Source: Clostridia bacterium (GTDB lineage: Bacteria; Bacillota_A; Clostridia; Christensenellales; Aristaeellaceae). From it: 29,340 nucleotides of DNA. The translations under genes and the position numbers were made by a program. Every line of letters starts with the position of its first letter. The first letter of the stretch is position 1. Shown one piece after another: positions 14,554-24,300 of this stretch. The stretch covers positions 1-29,340 of the forward strand of contig JAGBAU010000123.1 in the NCBI GenBank assembly GCA_017938785.1, given 5' to 3'. Under the pieces are notes generated by a model, which saw only the letters and a list, made by a program, of their open reading frames with translations, had not been told where the DNA came from and did no database searches.

Positions 14554-15699
14554 ATGGATCTTCAGGAACTCCGCGTAAAAATCGATGAAATCGACCAGGA
14601 ATTGATCAAGCTGTTCGAAAAGCGCATGGACGTCGCCGCAGACATCGCTGCATGGAAGCGCGCAAACCGCATCCCGGTGCTGGATTCCGCCCGCGAGCGC
14701 GATAAGCTGAATGAAGTGGGTGCAGCTTCCCGCGAGGACCTGAGTACCTACACCCAGATGCTCTATTCCATGATGTTTGAACTGAGCCGCAGCTACCAGG
14801 AGGAGCTCTCCCGCCAGAAGACCGATCTGCACGTGGAAGTGGAAAACGCCATCGAAACCACCCCCAGGCTCTTCCCCACCAATGCTATGATCGCCTGCCA
14901 GGGCACCGAGGGCGCATATTCCCAGCTGGCCTGCAGCCGCCTGTTCAAAAGCCCCATGATCATGTACTTCAAGAGCTTCGAGAGCGTATTTGCCGCCATC
15001 GAAAGCGGCTTCTGCCAGTACGGCATCCTGCCCATTGAAAACAGCAGTGCAGGTTCCGTGAAGCAGGTTTACGACCTGATGCTCCGCCACAATTTCCGCA
15101 TCGTGCGCTCCTGCCGCCTGAAGGTGGACCACAGCCTGCTGGCCGCCCCCGGCGTGAAAAAGGAGGACATCAAGGAAATCTTCTCCCACCAGCAGGCGCT
15201 GGATCAGTGCGCAGGCTATCTGGAGAAGCTGGGCCCGGACGTCAAAATTACCCGCTGCGAGAATACCGCCATGGCCGCTGAAGCCGTGGCCAAGTCCGGC
15301 CGAACCGATATTGCCGCCATCGCCTCCCACAGCTGCGCATCCCTGTACGGCCTGAAGTGCGTGGAAAGCGACATTCAGGACCGCGGCAACAACTACACCC
15401 GCTTCATCTGCATCTCCAAGAACCTGGAGATCTATCCCGGTGCAGACCGCACCTCCATCATGATGACCCTGCCCCATCGTCCCGGCTCCCTGTGCCGCGC
15501 ACTGAGCCGCTTCTACTCTCTGGGCGTGAACATCATCAAGCTGGAGAGCCGCCCCATCCCCGAGCGCGACTTCCAGTTCATGTTCTACTTCGATCTGGAA
15601 ACCAGCGTATACTCCGGCGAATTCGGCCGCATGATCGACGACCTGAATTCCATCAGCGAAGAATTCCGCTATCTGGGCAGCTATTCCGAGGTGATTTAA
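14554..15699 (+). CDS. pheA: Bifunctional chorismate mutase / prephenate dehydratase (P-protein)
   Basis: This 381-residue protein turns chorismate to prephenate and prephenate to phenylpyruvate. Residues 1-90 are an AroQ-type chorismate mutase (DLQELRVKIDEIDQELIKLFEKR, then WKRANRIPV). Residues about 112-285 are the dehydratase (ACQGTEGAYSQLA, LPIENSSAGSVKQVYDLM, and the NNYTRF catalytic motif). Residues about 297-375 are an ACT domain (MMTLPHRPGSLCRALSRF and LESRP), which in this family binds Phe for feedback inhibition. The ATG at 14554 is preferred over GTG at 14545 because AAGGTGAT (14542-14549) serves as its ribosome site. The chorismate mutase here also supplies TyrA with prephenate. 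Confidence 0.95.
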   Translation: MDLQELRVKIDEIDQELIKLFEKRMDVAADIAAWKRANRIPVLDSARERDKLNEVGAASREDLSTYTQMLYSMMFELSRSYQEELSRQKTDLHVEVENAIETTPRLFPTNAMIACQGTEGAYSQLACSRLFKSPMIMYFKSFESVFAAIESGFCQYGILPIENSSAGSVKQVYDLMLRHNFRIVRSCRLKVDHSLLAAPGVKKEDIKEIFSHQQALDQCAGYLEKLGPDVKITRCENTAMAAEAVAKSGRTDIAAIASHSCASLYGLKCVESDIQDRGNNYTRFICISKNLEIYPGADRTSIMMTLPHRPGSLCRALSRFYSLGVNIIKLESRPIPERDFQFMFYFDLETSVYSGEFGRMIDDLNSISEEFRYLGSYSEVI

Positions 15700-16932
15700 A
15701 TGCGCGCGGGACTCCTTGGGCGCAAGCTGGGCCACAGCTTTTCGCCCCGCATCCACTCCTTCTTCGGCGATTACAGCTACGGCCTGTTCGAGGTAGAGCC
15801 CGAACAGCTGGATGCATTCATGCAGGGAGATAGTTTCGATGCGCTGAACGTCACCATCCCCTACAAGAAGGCCGTCATCCCCCACTGCGCCGAGCTCAGC
15901 CCGGCAGCGAAGGCCATCGGCAGCGTGAACACCATCGTGCGCCGTGCAGACGGGACCCTCTTCGGCGATAACACCGATGCAGCAGGCTTTTCCGCCATGC
16001 TGCAGAGACTGAAGCTGAACCCGGCGGGCAAAAAGGCCCTCGTGCTGGGCAGCGGCGGCGCATCGCTCACCGTGCAGCATGTGCTGCGGGAAGCGGGCGC
16101 GCAGGTGATCGTCATCTCCCGCTCCGGCGAGGACAACTACGATAACCTGGACCGCCATGCAGACGCCGCCATCCTGGTGAACACCACGCCCGTGGGCATG
16201 TACCCCAACTGCGGCGAATCTGCGGTTGATCTGGACCGTCTGCCCCATCTGGAAGCGGTGCTGGACCTCATCTACAATCCTGCCCGCACGAAGATTTTGC
16301 AGGATGCGCAGGAGAGAAACATCCCCTGTCTCGGCGGCCTCACCATGCTGGTGGAGCAGGCCCGTGCAGCCTCCGAGCGCTTCACCGGCGCAAGCATTCC
16401 CATGGAGAAATCCGATGAAGTGCTCAGGGTTCTCTCCGCTGAGACCCAGAACATCGTGCTCATCGGCATGCCCGGCTGCGGCAAGAGCAGCATCGGCCGC
16501 TTGCTTTCCGAAATGACGAACCGCCGCCTTGTGGATGCAGACGCCGCCATCGTGGAAAAGATCGGTATGTCCATCCCCGAATACTTTGCTTCCCACTCCG
16601 AAGCCGAATTTCGCGCTGTGGAGACGGAGGTTCTGGCGGAACTGGGCAAGCAGTCCGGCCTCATCATCGCCACCGGCGGCGGATGCGTCACCCAGGCGCG
16701 CAATTACCGCCTGCTCAGCCAGAACGGCAAGCTGTTCTTCCTGAAGCGGAACCTGAAGCTGTTGCCCAAGGCAGGCCGCCCCCTCTCCCAGGCCAATTCC
16801 CTGGAGAAGATGTATGAAGTGCGCCTGCCCCTGTACCGTGCCTTTGCGGATGCAGAGGTGGAAAACATGGGCAAACCCGAAGCCTGCGCAGCAAAAATCC
16901 TGGAGGTGTACAATGAAATTTCTGGTAGTTAA
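15700..16932 (+). CDS. aroE/aroK: Fused shikimate dehydrogenase - shikimate kinase (AroE-AroK)
   Basis: This 410-residue protein carries two consecutive shikimate enzymes. Residues 1-240 are AroE: SFSPRIHSFF, NVTIPYKK with catalytic Lys56, GSVNTIV, GDNTDAAGF with Asp93, NADP loop LGSGGASL, and NTTPVGMYP. Residues about 250-410 are shikimate kinase: Walker A GMPGCGKS (256-263), VDADAAI with Asp279/281, Arg305 in EFRAVE, GGG at 326-328, lid GRPLS, and RLPLYR. Both active sites look complete. A linker of about 15 residues joins the halves with no internal stop or restart. The ATG follows the pheA stop directly, and the 3' end overlaps aroQ by 20 bases. Confidence 0.95.
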   Translation: MRAGLLGRKLGHSFSPRIHSFFGDYSYGLFEVEPEQLDAFMQGDSFDALNVTIPYKKAVIPHCAELSPAAKAIGSVNTIVRRADGTLFGDNTDAAGFSAMLQRLKLNPAGKKALVLGSGGASLTVQHVLREAGAQVIVISRSGEDNYDNLDRHADAAILVNTTPVGMYPNCGESAVDLDRLPHLEAVLDLIYNPARTKILQDAQERNIPCLGGLTMLVEQARAASERFTGASIPMEKSDEVLRVLSAETQNIVLIGMPGCGKSSIGRLLSEMTNRRLVDADAAIVEKIGMSIPEYFASHSEAEFRAVETEVLAELGKQSGLIIATGGGCVTQARNYRLLSQNGKLFFLKRNLKLLPKAGRPLSQANSLEKMYEVRLPLYRAFADAEVENMGKPEACAAKILEVYNEISGS

Positions 16933-17350
16933 CGGCCCGAACCTGAACATGCTGGGCATCCGTGAACCGGGCATCTACGGCGACCAGAACTACGCCGCCC
17001 TGGTGAAGCTCATTGAGGATACCTGCTCAGCAGAAAGCATTGATGTGGATGTATTCCAGTCCAACCACGAGGGCGCGATTGTGGATCGCATCCAGGCCGC
17101 CTTCGGCAATACGGACGGCATCGTAATCAACCCCGCCGCCTACACCCACACCAGCGTGGCCATCCTGGACGCGCTCAAGGCGGTGGCCATTCCCGCCGTG
17201 GAGGTGCACATCTCCGATGTATCCACCCGCGAGGACTTCCGCCAGATTTCCTATGCCGGCATGGCCTGCATCAAGACCTACATGGGCCTCGGCTTCGAGG
17301 GCTACCGGCAGGCAATCCTTTATTTGAAGGATTATCTGAACAAGGCATAA
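16913..17350 (+). CDS. aroQ: Type II 3-dehydroquinate dehydratase
   Basis: This 145-residue enzyme dehydrates 3-dehydroquinate to 3-dehydroshikimate, the third step. It has the type II signature: VVNGPNLNMLGIREPGIYG at the N-terminus, the flexible-loop Tyr, FQSNHEGAIVDRIQ, INPAAYTHTSVAILDAL, and VEVHISDVSTREDFR with the catalytic His. Length matches the family. The start at 16913 follows TGGAGGTG (16901-16908) inside aroEK; the frame stays open upstream without a site. As the last gene of the operon it is followed at once by a strong terminator. Confidence 0.97.
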   Translation: MKFLVVNGPNLNMLGIREPGIYGDQNYAALVKLIEDTCSAESIDVDVFQSNHEGAIVDRIQAAFGNTDGIVINPAAYTHTSVAILDALKAVAIPAVEVHISDVSTREDFRQISYAGMACIKTYMGLGFEGYRQAILYLKDYLNKA

Positions 17351-17385
17351 AAAAGAACGCTTCGATAAAACGAAGCGTTCTTTTT
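17350..17385. terminator. Bidirectional terminator between aroQ and araD
   Basis: A perfect 15-base inverted repeat (17350-17364 and 17371-17385) with loop ATAAAA has T5 on the right and A5 on the left, so it ends the aro operon and can also end araD coming from the other side. Confidence 0.93.
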
Positions 17386-17388
17386 GTT

Positions 17389-18081
17389 TTACTGTCCGTA
17401 ATAGGCATTCTCGCCGTGCTTGCGGAAGAAATGTTTGTCGCGGATGGTATTCGGGGCGGATGCAACCTTGGGGTTGATCATCTCGGTCTTGAGGGCCATC
17501 TTGGCGACCTCTTCCAGAACCACTGCATTATGCACTGCCTCGGCAGCATCCTTGCCCCAGGTGAAGGGACCATGGTTGCAGCACAGCACGCCGGGGGTAT
17601 AGACAGGATTGATGCCGCGCTCCTCGAAGGTTTCGATGATCACGAGGCCGGTGTTCTTCTCGTACTCGCCGCCGATTTCTTCCTTGGTCAGGCTGCGGGC
17701 GCAGGGAATGGGGCCATAGAAATAGTCTGCGTGGGTGGTGCCGTAGAGCGGAATATCACGGCCGGCCTGGGCCCATGCGGTGGCTTCCGGGGAATGGGTG
17801 TGCACGATGCCGCCCAGCTCGGGATACTTCTTGTAGAGCTCGATGTGGGTAGGGGTATCGCTGGAGGGCTTGTATTTGCCTTCGATTACTTTGCCTTCCA
17901 GGTCGCAGACCACCATGTCGTCGGCGGTCAGCTTATCGTAATCCACTCCGCTGGGCTTGATGACGAAATAACCGGTTTCAGCGTCACGTCCGCTGACATT
18001 GCCCCAGGTATAGGTGATCAAACCGCGGCGCGGCAGTTCCATATTGGCTTCATAGACTTCCTTCTTCAGCTGTTCAAGCAT
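17389..18081 (-). CDS. araD: L-ribulose-5-phosphate 4-epimerase
   Basis: This 230-residue class II aldolase-fold enzyme converts L-ribulose 5-phosphate to D-xylulose 5-phosphate. Seen are [37 protein letters not shown], the metal-binding [31 protein letters not shown], and [16 protein letters not shown] with the third metal His. Length equals that of E. coli AraD (231). AAAGGAAG lies about 8 bases before the ATG at 18081; the longer frame to 18141 is not needed. No araA, araB or araR is near, so it is an orphan and may serve ascorbate, xylulose or other pentose routes (UlaF/SgbE paralogs share this fold). Confidence 0.92.
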   Translation of the reverse strand: MLEQLKKEVYEANMELPRRGLITYTWGNVSGRDAETGYFVIKPSGVDYDKLTADDMVVCDLEGKVIEGKYKPSSDTPTHIELYKKYPELGGIVHTHSPEATAWAQAGRDIPLYGTTHADYFYGPIPCARSLTKEEIGGEYEKNTGLVIIETFEERGINPVYTPGVLCCNHGPFTWGKDAAEAVHNAVVLEEVAKMALKTEMINPKVASAPNTIRDKHFFRKHGENAYYGQ

Positions 18082-18112
18082 GGTGGATCTTCCTTTCCAA
18101 ATTGCTGCTACC

Positions 18113-18118
18113 ATTATA
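18113..18118 (-). promoter_or_regulatory. Candidate -10 of the araD promoter
   Basis: TATAAT on the minus strand lies 32 bases before the araD ATG. No good -35 is visible at 16-18 bases (the best hexamers there resemble GTGCAT), so an activator may be needed. Confidence 0.4.
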
Positions 18119-18232
18119 CAACATTCACGGACAGAATGCACTTCCTAAATAAAAAATATTTGAATTTTTTGGTTTTCACTGACATTTTGGGCATTTTTTC
18201 CGTCTATATAATAGTAGGGCTTCCTTTTGCGC

Positions 18233-18261
18233 TTGTGGATTCATCCAAAAAATGCTATAAT
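18233..18261 (+). promoter_or_regulatory. Promoter of the giant surface protein gene
   Basis: TTGTGG (18233-18238), a 17-base spacer, and TATAAT (18256-18261) with TG one base upstream form an extended -10 promoter 47 bases before the ATG at 18309. The ribosome site is GGAGG (18294-18298). The AT-rich stretch 18142-18232 holds a second TATAAT (18207-18212) without a -35. Confidence 0.75.
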
Positions 18262-18308
18262 GGAAGCAGTATTATGGTGAAGTATGCCATTTCGGAGGTT
18301 TAAGATAG

Positions 18309-21300
18309 ATGAAAAAACTCTTTATGCGCGGTTTGAGTGCCCTGTTATGTCTGGTGCTCATCACATCCGGTGTGCCTGTATTCGCTGACAACACCGATGA
18401 TGTTGTAATCGCAGATATTATCCCTTCGGATCCGACATTGACGCCTGATGTGGGCCCCACGCAGGAGCCTGTGCAGGCTCCCACCGAAGCGCCGACTGTC
18501 GTGCCCACTGTCGAACCGGCTGTCGTGTCCACCGTTGAGCCTACGGTTGTGCCTACGGTCGAACCGACTGTCGTGCCCACTGTTGAACCGACTGTCGAGC
18601 CCACCGTTGAGCCTACTGTTGAGCCTACAGTCGAACCGACTGTCGAGCCTACGACCGAACCCGTTGTCGAGCCTACGGTAGAACCGACTGTTGAACCCGC
18701 CATTGAGTCCACCGTTGAGCCCACCGCCGAACCGACCATTGAACCGACTGTCGAAGCTACGCTGAGCCCCGAAGACCTGCTTGCTCAGCAGGAAAGCCAG
18801 CTCAATGAGGTCATCTCCCTGTGGATTGCCGCCATGGGTGAAGCGGATTGTTCCTCCGATTTTGACCGGGCTTTCTGGCTCTATAACTCCCTCATCTCCA
18901 ACGCAGCTCCCGGCAGTGCAGACAGCGCCTATGCCGCCCTCATCGAAGGCAGCGCCAACAGCCTGGGTTATGCCCGGGCCATGGAAAGGCTGCTGGCCGC
19001 CGCAGGCATGGAATGCATCATCGTTGCCGACGCCAATGATCCTTCCGCCGCATGGAACATGGTCAAGCTGGACGGCGAATGGACCCACATTGACGCCGCA
19101 ATGGACGATATCTCCGGCAAACCCGGCGCACACTTCGGCCTGACCGACGCCGCAATGGCGCTTGATCACAGCTGGAGCGGCGAAGTCCCCGCCTGCACCT
19201 GCGCACTGATCAACTACTATGTCCTCAGGGAGAACTATCTGGCCGTCGAGAGCCGCGAAGCCCTCGCAGTAATCCTCACCCAGGCCCCTGAAACCGGCGC
19301 AGATGAGCTTTACATCTACAACGCCGCCAACCTCGACCTGGAAACCTCCGTCACCGAAATCCTTGCCGAAATTGCACCCGCCGCAATGTCCTTCGTGGAT
19401 GCAAGCGGCTTCCTGGCCACCATCCGCATCAACTATGAACCCCCGATGATGATGATGGCCGCACCCCGCGCCATTACCCCCGAACAGATTGTTCCCGCAA
19501 AAACCAGCATCGTACTGGGTGTGCAGGAAAGTACCAGCATCGCCAACTGGACCCTGCTGCCCGAAGGTGCACAGGATGAGGTTACATATTCCAGCAAAGC
19601 TTCCTCCATCGCCAGCGTAAATGCTGAAGGCAAGGTCACTGCCAAGAAAATCGGCAAAACCACCATTGTCCTCACCGCCTCCACCGGTGCAAGCTGCGAA
19701 GTAGCCGTCGAAGTCAAGAAGGCCCCCGCCGGCGTGGGCATCACCGGCGCACGCACGCCCCTTGGCGCAGGCGAAACCATCCAGCTGGGTTACAAGCTCT
19801 CCTCCGGCAGCGCAGGCGCAGCCACCTTCAGCTCCGCCAATGAAGCCGTCGCTACCGTCACCCCGGACGGCCAGCTGACTGCAGTCGACGCCGGCAAGGT
19901 AGCTATCACTGTTGAAACCTACAACCATAAGAAAAAGACCGCAACCCTGGAAGTCAAGCCTGCGCCCAACAGCTTTAAACTCCACGGTCCCGTGGCCCTT
20001 GGCGTCGGCGAAAGCCGGAGCCTCACCTATGATATGTTCTACGGCGGTTTCGATGCTGAGATAGCCAGCGCAGGCGTCGTCACCTTCTCTTCCTCCAACG
20101 AAGAATGCATCGCCGTTGATCAAAATGGCAAGATTACCGCCCTCAAGCAGACTTACACCGGTTCCGGCGATCCTTTCGTCGAAAATGAATCCGTTGAAAT
20201 CACGGCAACAACCTACAACGGCCTGAGCGATTCCGTCCGGATAATCGTCTATCCTGCGCCGACCAGCTTCAAGCTTGAAATCGTCCCCCATCTTTTCGCC
20301 GCCAAGCGCAGCACCGCATATACCACCATCGGCATCAGTGAACAGGTACAGCTTACCCCTGTATTTGAGAACGATGCCACCGGTGCGGTGAAGTATAAAT
20401 CCAGCAATACTTCCATCGCCACAGTGAATGCAAACGGCGTAGTCACCGGCAAGAAATCCGGCACCGCCAACATCACCGCCACCACCTACAACGGTGCAAA
20501 GGCAACCATCAAGATCACCGTCAAGAAGGCGCCCTCCAGTGTGAAGCTTACCGGCGTACGCACGCCCCTGGGCGTAGGCGAAACCCTGCCCTTGGGCTAC
20601 AAGCTCTCCTCCGGCAGCGCAGGCCTCGTCACCTACTCCTGCTCCAACACAGACGTCCTCCACTTCAATTCCGAGGACAGCGTTCTCGCAGTCGCGGAAG
20701 GCATTTCCACCATCACCGCCACTACCTACAACGGCAAGAAGCACAACGTTGACATCGAGGTCAAGCCTGCTCCCTCCGACGTGATTCCCTCCGCAGAAAC
20801 TGTCACCATCGGCGCGAAGGACAGCTATATCCTGGGCTATTCCCTGAACGACGGCGCGGCAGGCGCAGTTACCTTCTCCTCCAGTGATGAAACCATCGCC
20901 ACCGTGGATCAGAGCGGTAAGATCACCACCTACCAGCCCGGCACTGCGGACATCACCATCACCGCCTACAACGGCGTTCCCGGCGTATGCCATGTAACCG
21001 TCGTTCCCGAACCCACCAAGCTTTCCCTGAGCAATCCGCGCACCAGCATCGGCCTCAAGGAAACCATACAGCTCGTTCCCACTCTGGAACCTGAAGGCAC
21101 CGCAGGCACCATCCGGTATAAGTCCAGCAACGCCTCCATCGCCAGCGTGAACGGCAGCGGCATGGTCACCGGCAAGCGAACCGGCACCGTCACCATCACC
21201 GCCACCGCATACAACGGTGTGAAGGCCACCTTCAAGATCACCGTCCGCAAGGCGCCTTCCAGCGTAAAGATCACCGGCGCGCGCAGCGCCCTGGGTCTGG

Positions 21301-24300
21301 GTGAAGCCATCCAGCTGGGTTATTCCCTGAATACGGGCGCCCGCGGCGCAGCATGCTTTACCTCTTCCGACAATGAAGTGATTCTCGCCACCCCCGATGG
21401 TAGCCTGAACGCCCTGAAGGAGGGCACGGCCACCATCACCGTCGAAACCTTCAACAAGAAGAGACACAGCGTTGATATCGAAGTCAAGCCTGCCCCCACC
21501 CATATCGTCCTCGGTTTCGAAGACGTCACCATCGCAGTGGGCGACAGCCGCAGCCTGACTTATACCCTGAGTGAAGGCTCCGCCAGTGCAGTGAGCTTCT
21601 CCTCCTCCAATGAAGCCATTGCCACCGTGGACGCAAAGGGCAAGATCACCGTCAAGAGCGATGGCCTGGCCGATCCGAACAGCAACGGTACTGCGGAAAT
21701 TACCGCAAAGGCCTTCAATGGCGTCAATGCCGTTTGCAAGGTCATCGCCGTTCCCGCCCCCGGCAAGATCAAGCTCAGCGCACCGCGCACCAGCATCGGC
21801 ATCGGTGAACATGTCCAGGTTTCCACTGTCTTTGAGCCTGACGTATCCACCGGCATCATCAAGTACCGCTCCAGCAATTCTTCTGTTGCAAGCGTAAGCG
21901 CCAGCGGCGAGGTTACCGGCAAGCGCGCTGGCACCGTCACCATTACCGGCGAAACCTACAACAAGAAGAAGGCCGCCATCAAGATCAACATCCGCAAGGC
22001 GCCCTCCAGTGTGAAGATCACTGCTTCGCGCACTTCTCTGGGCGTGGGCGAATACTTCCCGCTGGGCTTCAAGCTCTCCTCCGGCAGCACCGGCATCGTC
22101 ACCTTCTCCTCCTCCAACAACGATATTCTCCTTGCCGATCCCACCGGCAACCTGTTCGCTGTTGCAGAAGGCACGGCCACCATCACCGCCGAGACCTACA
22201 ACGGCAAGAAGCACAGCATTGATATGGAGGTCAAGCCCGCTCCTGCCGAAGTGATTCCCGCTCTGGAATCCGTCACCATCGGTGCGAAGGACAGCTATAC
22301 CCTGGGCTACGCCCTGAACGAAGGTTCCGTAGGCTCGGTCGTTTACTCCTCCAGCGATGAATCCATCGCCACCGTAGATCAAAAGGGTAAGATTACTACC
22401 CACCAGCCCGGCACTGCGGATATCATCATCACTGCCTACAACGGCGTGCCCGGCACCTGCCATGTCACCGTAGTTCCCGCGCCCACCAAGCTCTCCCTGA
22501 AAGCCCCGCGCACCAAGATCGGCCTCAGTGAGAAGCTTCAGCTCACCCCCATTCTGGAACCCGAGGGAAGCGCCGCTACCATCAGGTACCGTTCCAGCAA
22601 GAGTACCATCGCCAGTGTAAGCGCCAGCGGCGAGATCACCGCCAAGCGGGCCGGCACCGTCACCATCACGGCCGAAACCTATAACAAGAAAAAGGCTACC
22701 ATTAATATCACCGTCCGCAAGGCGCCCTCCAGCATAAGCATCGTTGCCGAGCGCAACATCTTCTGCGCAGGTGAATTCACCCAGCTGAAGTATAAGCTCC
22801 CCGCGGGCGCATCCGGCAGCGCAAGCTTTAGCGGCAACAATGACGCCGTGGCCACCGTCACCCAGGACGGCCTTCTGACCACCCTCACCCCGGGCACGGT
22901 CACCATTACGGCCACCACCTACAACGGAAAATCCACCACCATGGATTTCACCGTCAATCCCGCGCCCACCATCGTTTCCCTTCCGGAAACGCAGAAGCGC
23001 ATCTGCCAGGGTGACAGCTTCCAGCTTGTTCCCAGCGTGGATACTTCCCCGATGTGCAGCTACACCTATACGGCGGACAACGCCTGTATCGAGGTAAGCT
23101 CCACCGGCCTTGTAAAGGCCAGGGAAGCGGGCACCGCCAACATTACGGTTGCTGCCTACAACGGCGAAAGCTGCACGCTCCCGGTCACCGTGCTTCCCGC
23201 GCCCACCTCCATTCGCCTGACGGCGGACCGCAGCGCAATCGGCCTGAATGAAAAGCTGCAGCTCATCCCCGTCTTTGAGGAAGGCAGCGCTGAATGCAGC
23301 ATAAGCTACCGCTCCAGCAACAGCAAGATCGCTTCCGTCAGCAAGAGCGGCGTGGTTACCGGTAAGAGGGCCGGCAGCGCCACCATCACCGTCACCACCT
23401 ACAACGGTGTGAAGGGCAGCTTCAAGGTAACCGTCCGCAAGGCCCCCACCAGCGTGAAGATTGTTTCCCCGCGCACGGTACTGGGCGCAGGCGAAACCAT
23501 ACAGCTGGGCTATAAGCTCTCCTCCGGCAGCGCAGGCAAGGTTACCTTCTCCTCCTCCGAGGAAACCAGGACCATCCTTGAAGTACAGGCGGACGGCCTG
23601 CTCAATGCCTACCTGCCCGGTGAAGCCCAGGTCACGGCCCAAACCTTCAACAATAAGAAGCACACCCTGAGCTTCACCGTAAAGGATGCCCCCACCTCTA
23701 TCACTGCAGACAAGCCCTCTCTGGTACTGGGCGTAGGTATGAAGGATAAGGTAGCAGCCACGCTCAACGAAGGCAGTGCCGGCGCGATCCACTACCGCAG
23801 CGAGCATCCGGAGATCGCCAGCGTGGATCCCGCCACCGGTGAGATCATTGCAAACGCCATCGGCGTCACCCGTATCGTATCCTACACCTATGTGGACGGC
23901 GTAGAGGCCTATACGGACGTCGAGGTCAAGCCTGCTCCCAGCGCCGTCTCCCTGCCCTTCAGTTCCAAGAATATCGGTCTGGGCGATAAGTTGCAGCTGG
24001 ATCCGCAGATCGATGAGGGCAGTGTCACCTCCTTTAAGTACAAGAGCAGCAACACCAGGTATGCCACGGTCAGTGAAAGCGGCCTGATCTCCGCCAAGAG
24101 AATCGGTACGGTCGCCATCACCGTGACCACCCACAACAAGAAGAGCTTCAAGTTCACCCTGCGCATCCGCAAGGTGCCCACCAGCGTGAAAGTCGCGCCC
24201 TCTCCCCTGGTGCTGGGCGTAGGCGAAGCCATCAAGCTGAAGACCACCATCCCCACAGGCTCCAGCACCAGCATGACATTCGCAAGCTCCAACCCGGAAA

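Noticed and set aside
14368..16974. An 868-codon open frame on the minus strand across aroC, pheA and aroEK
   Set aside because: It lies opposite three certain genes and is rich in His, Gly, Gln and Ala, as expected from an antisense frame of GC-rich codons.
18207..18212. A second TATAAT upstream of the giant gene
   Set aside because: No -35 hexamer at 16-18 bases (CTGACA is 22 bases away) and no extended -10, so it is weaker than the promoter at 18233-18261.
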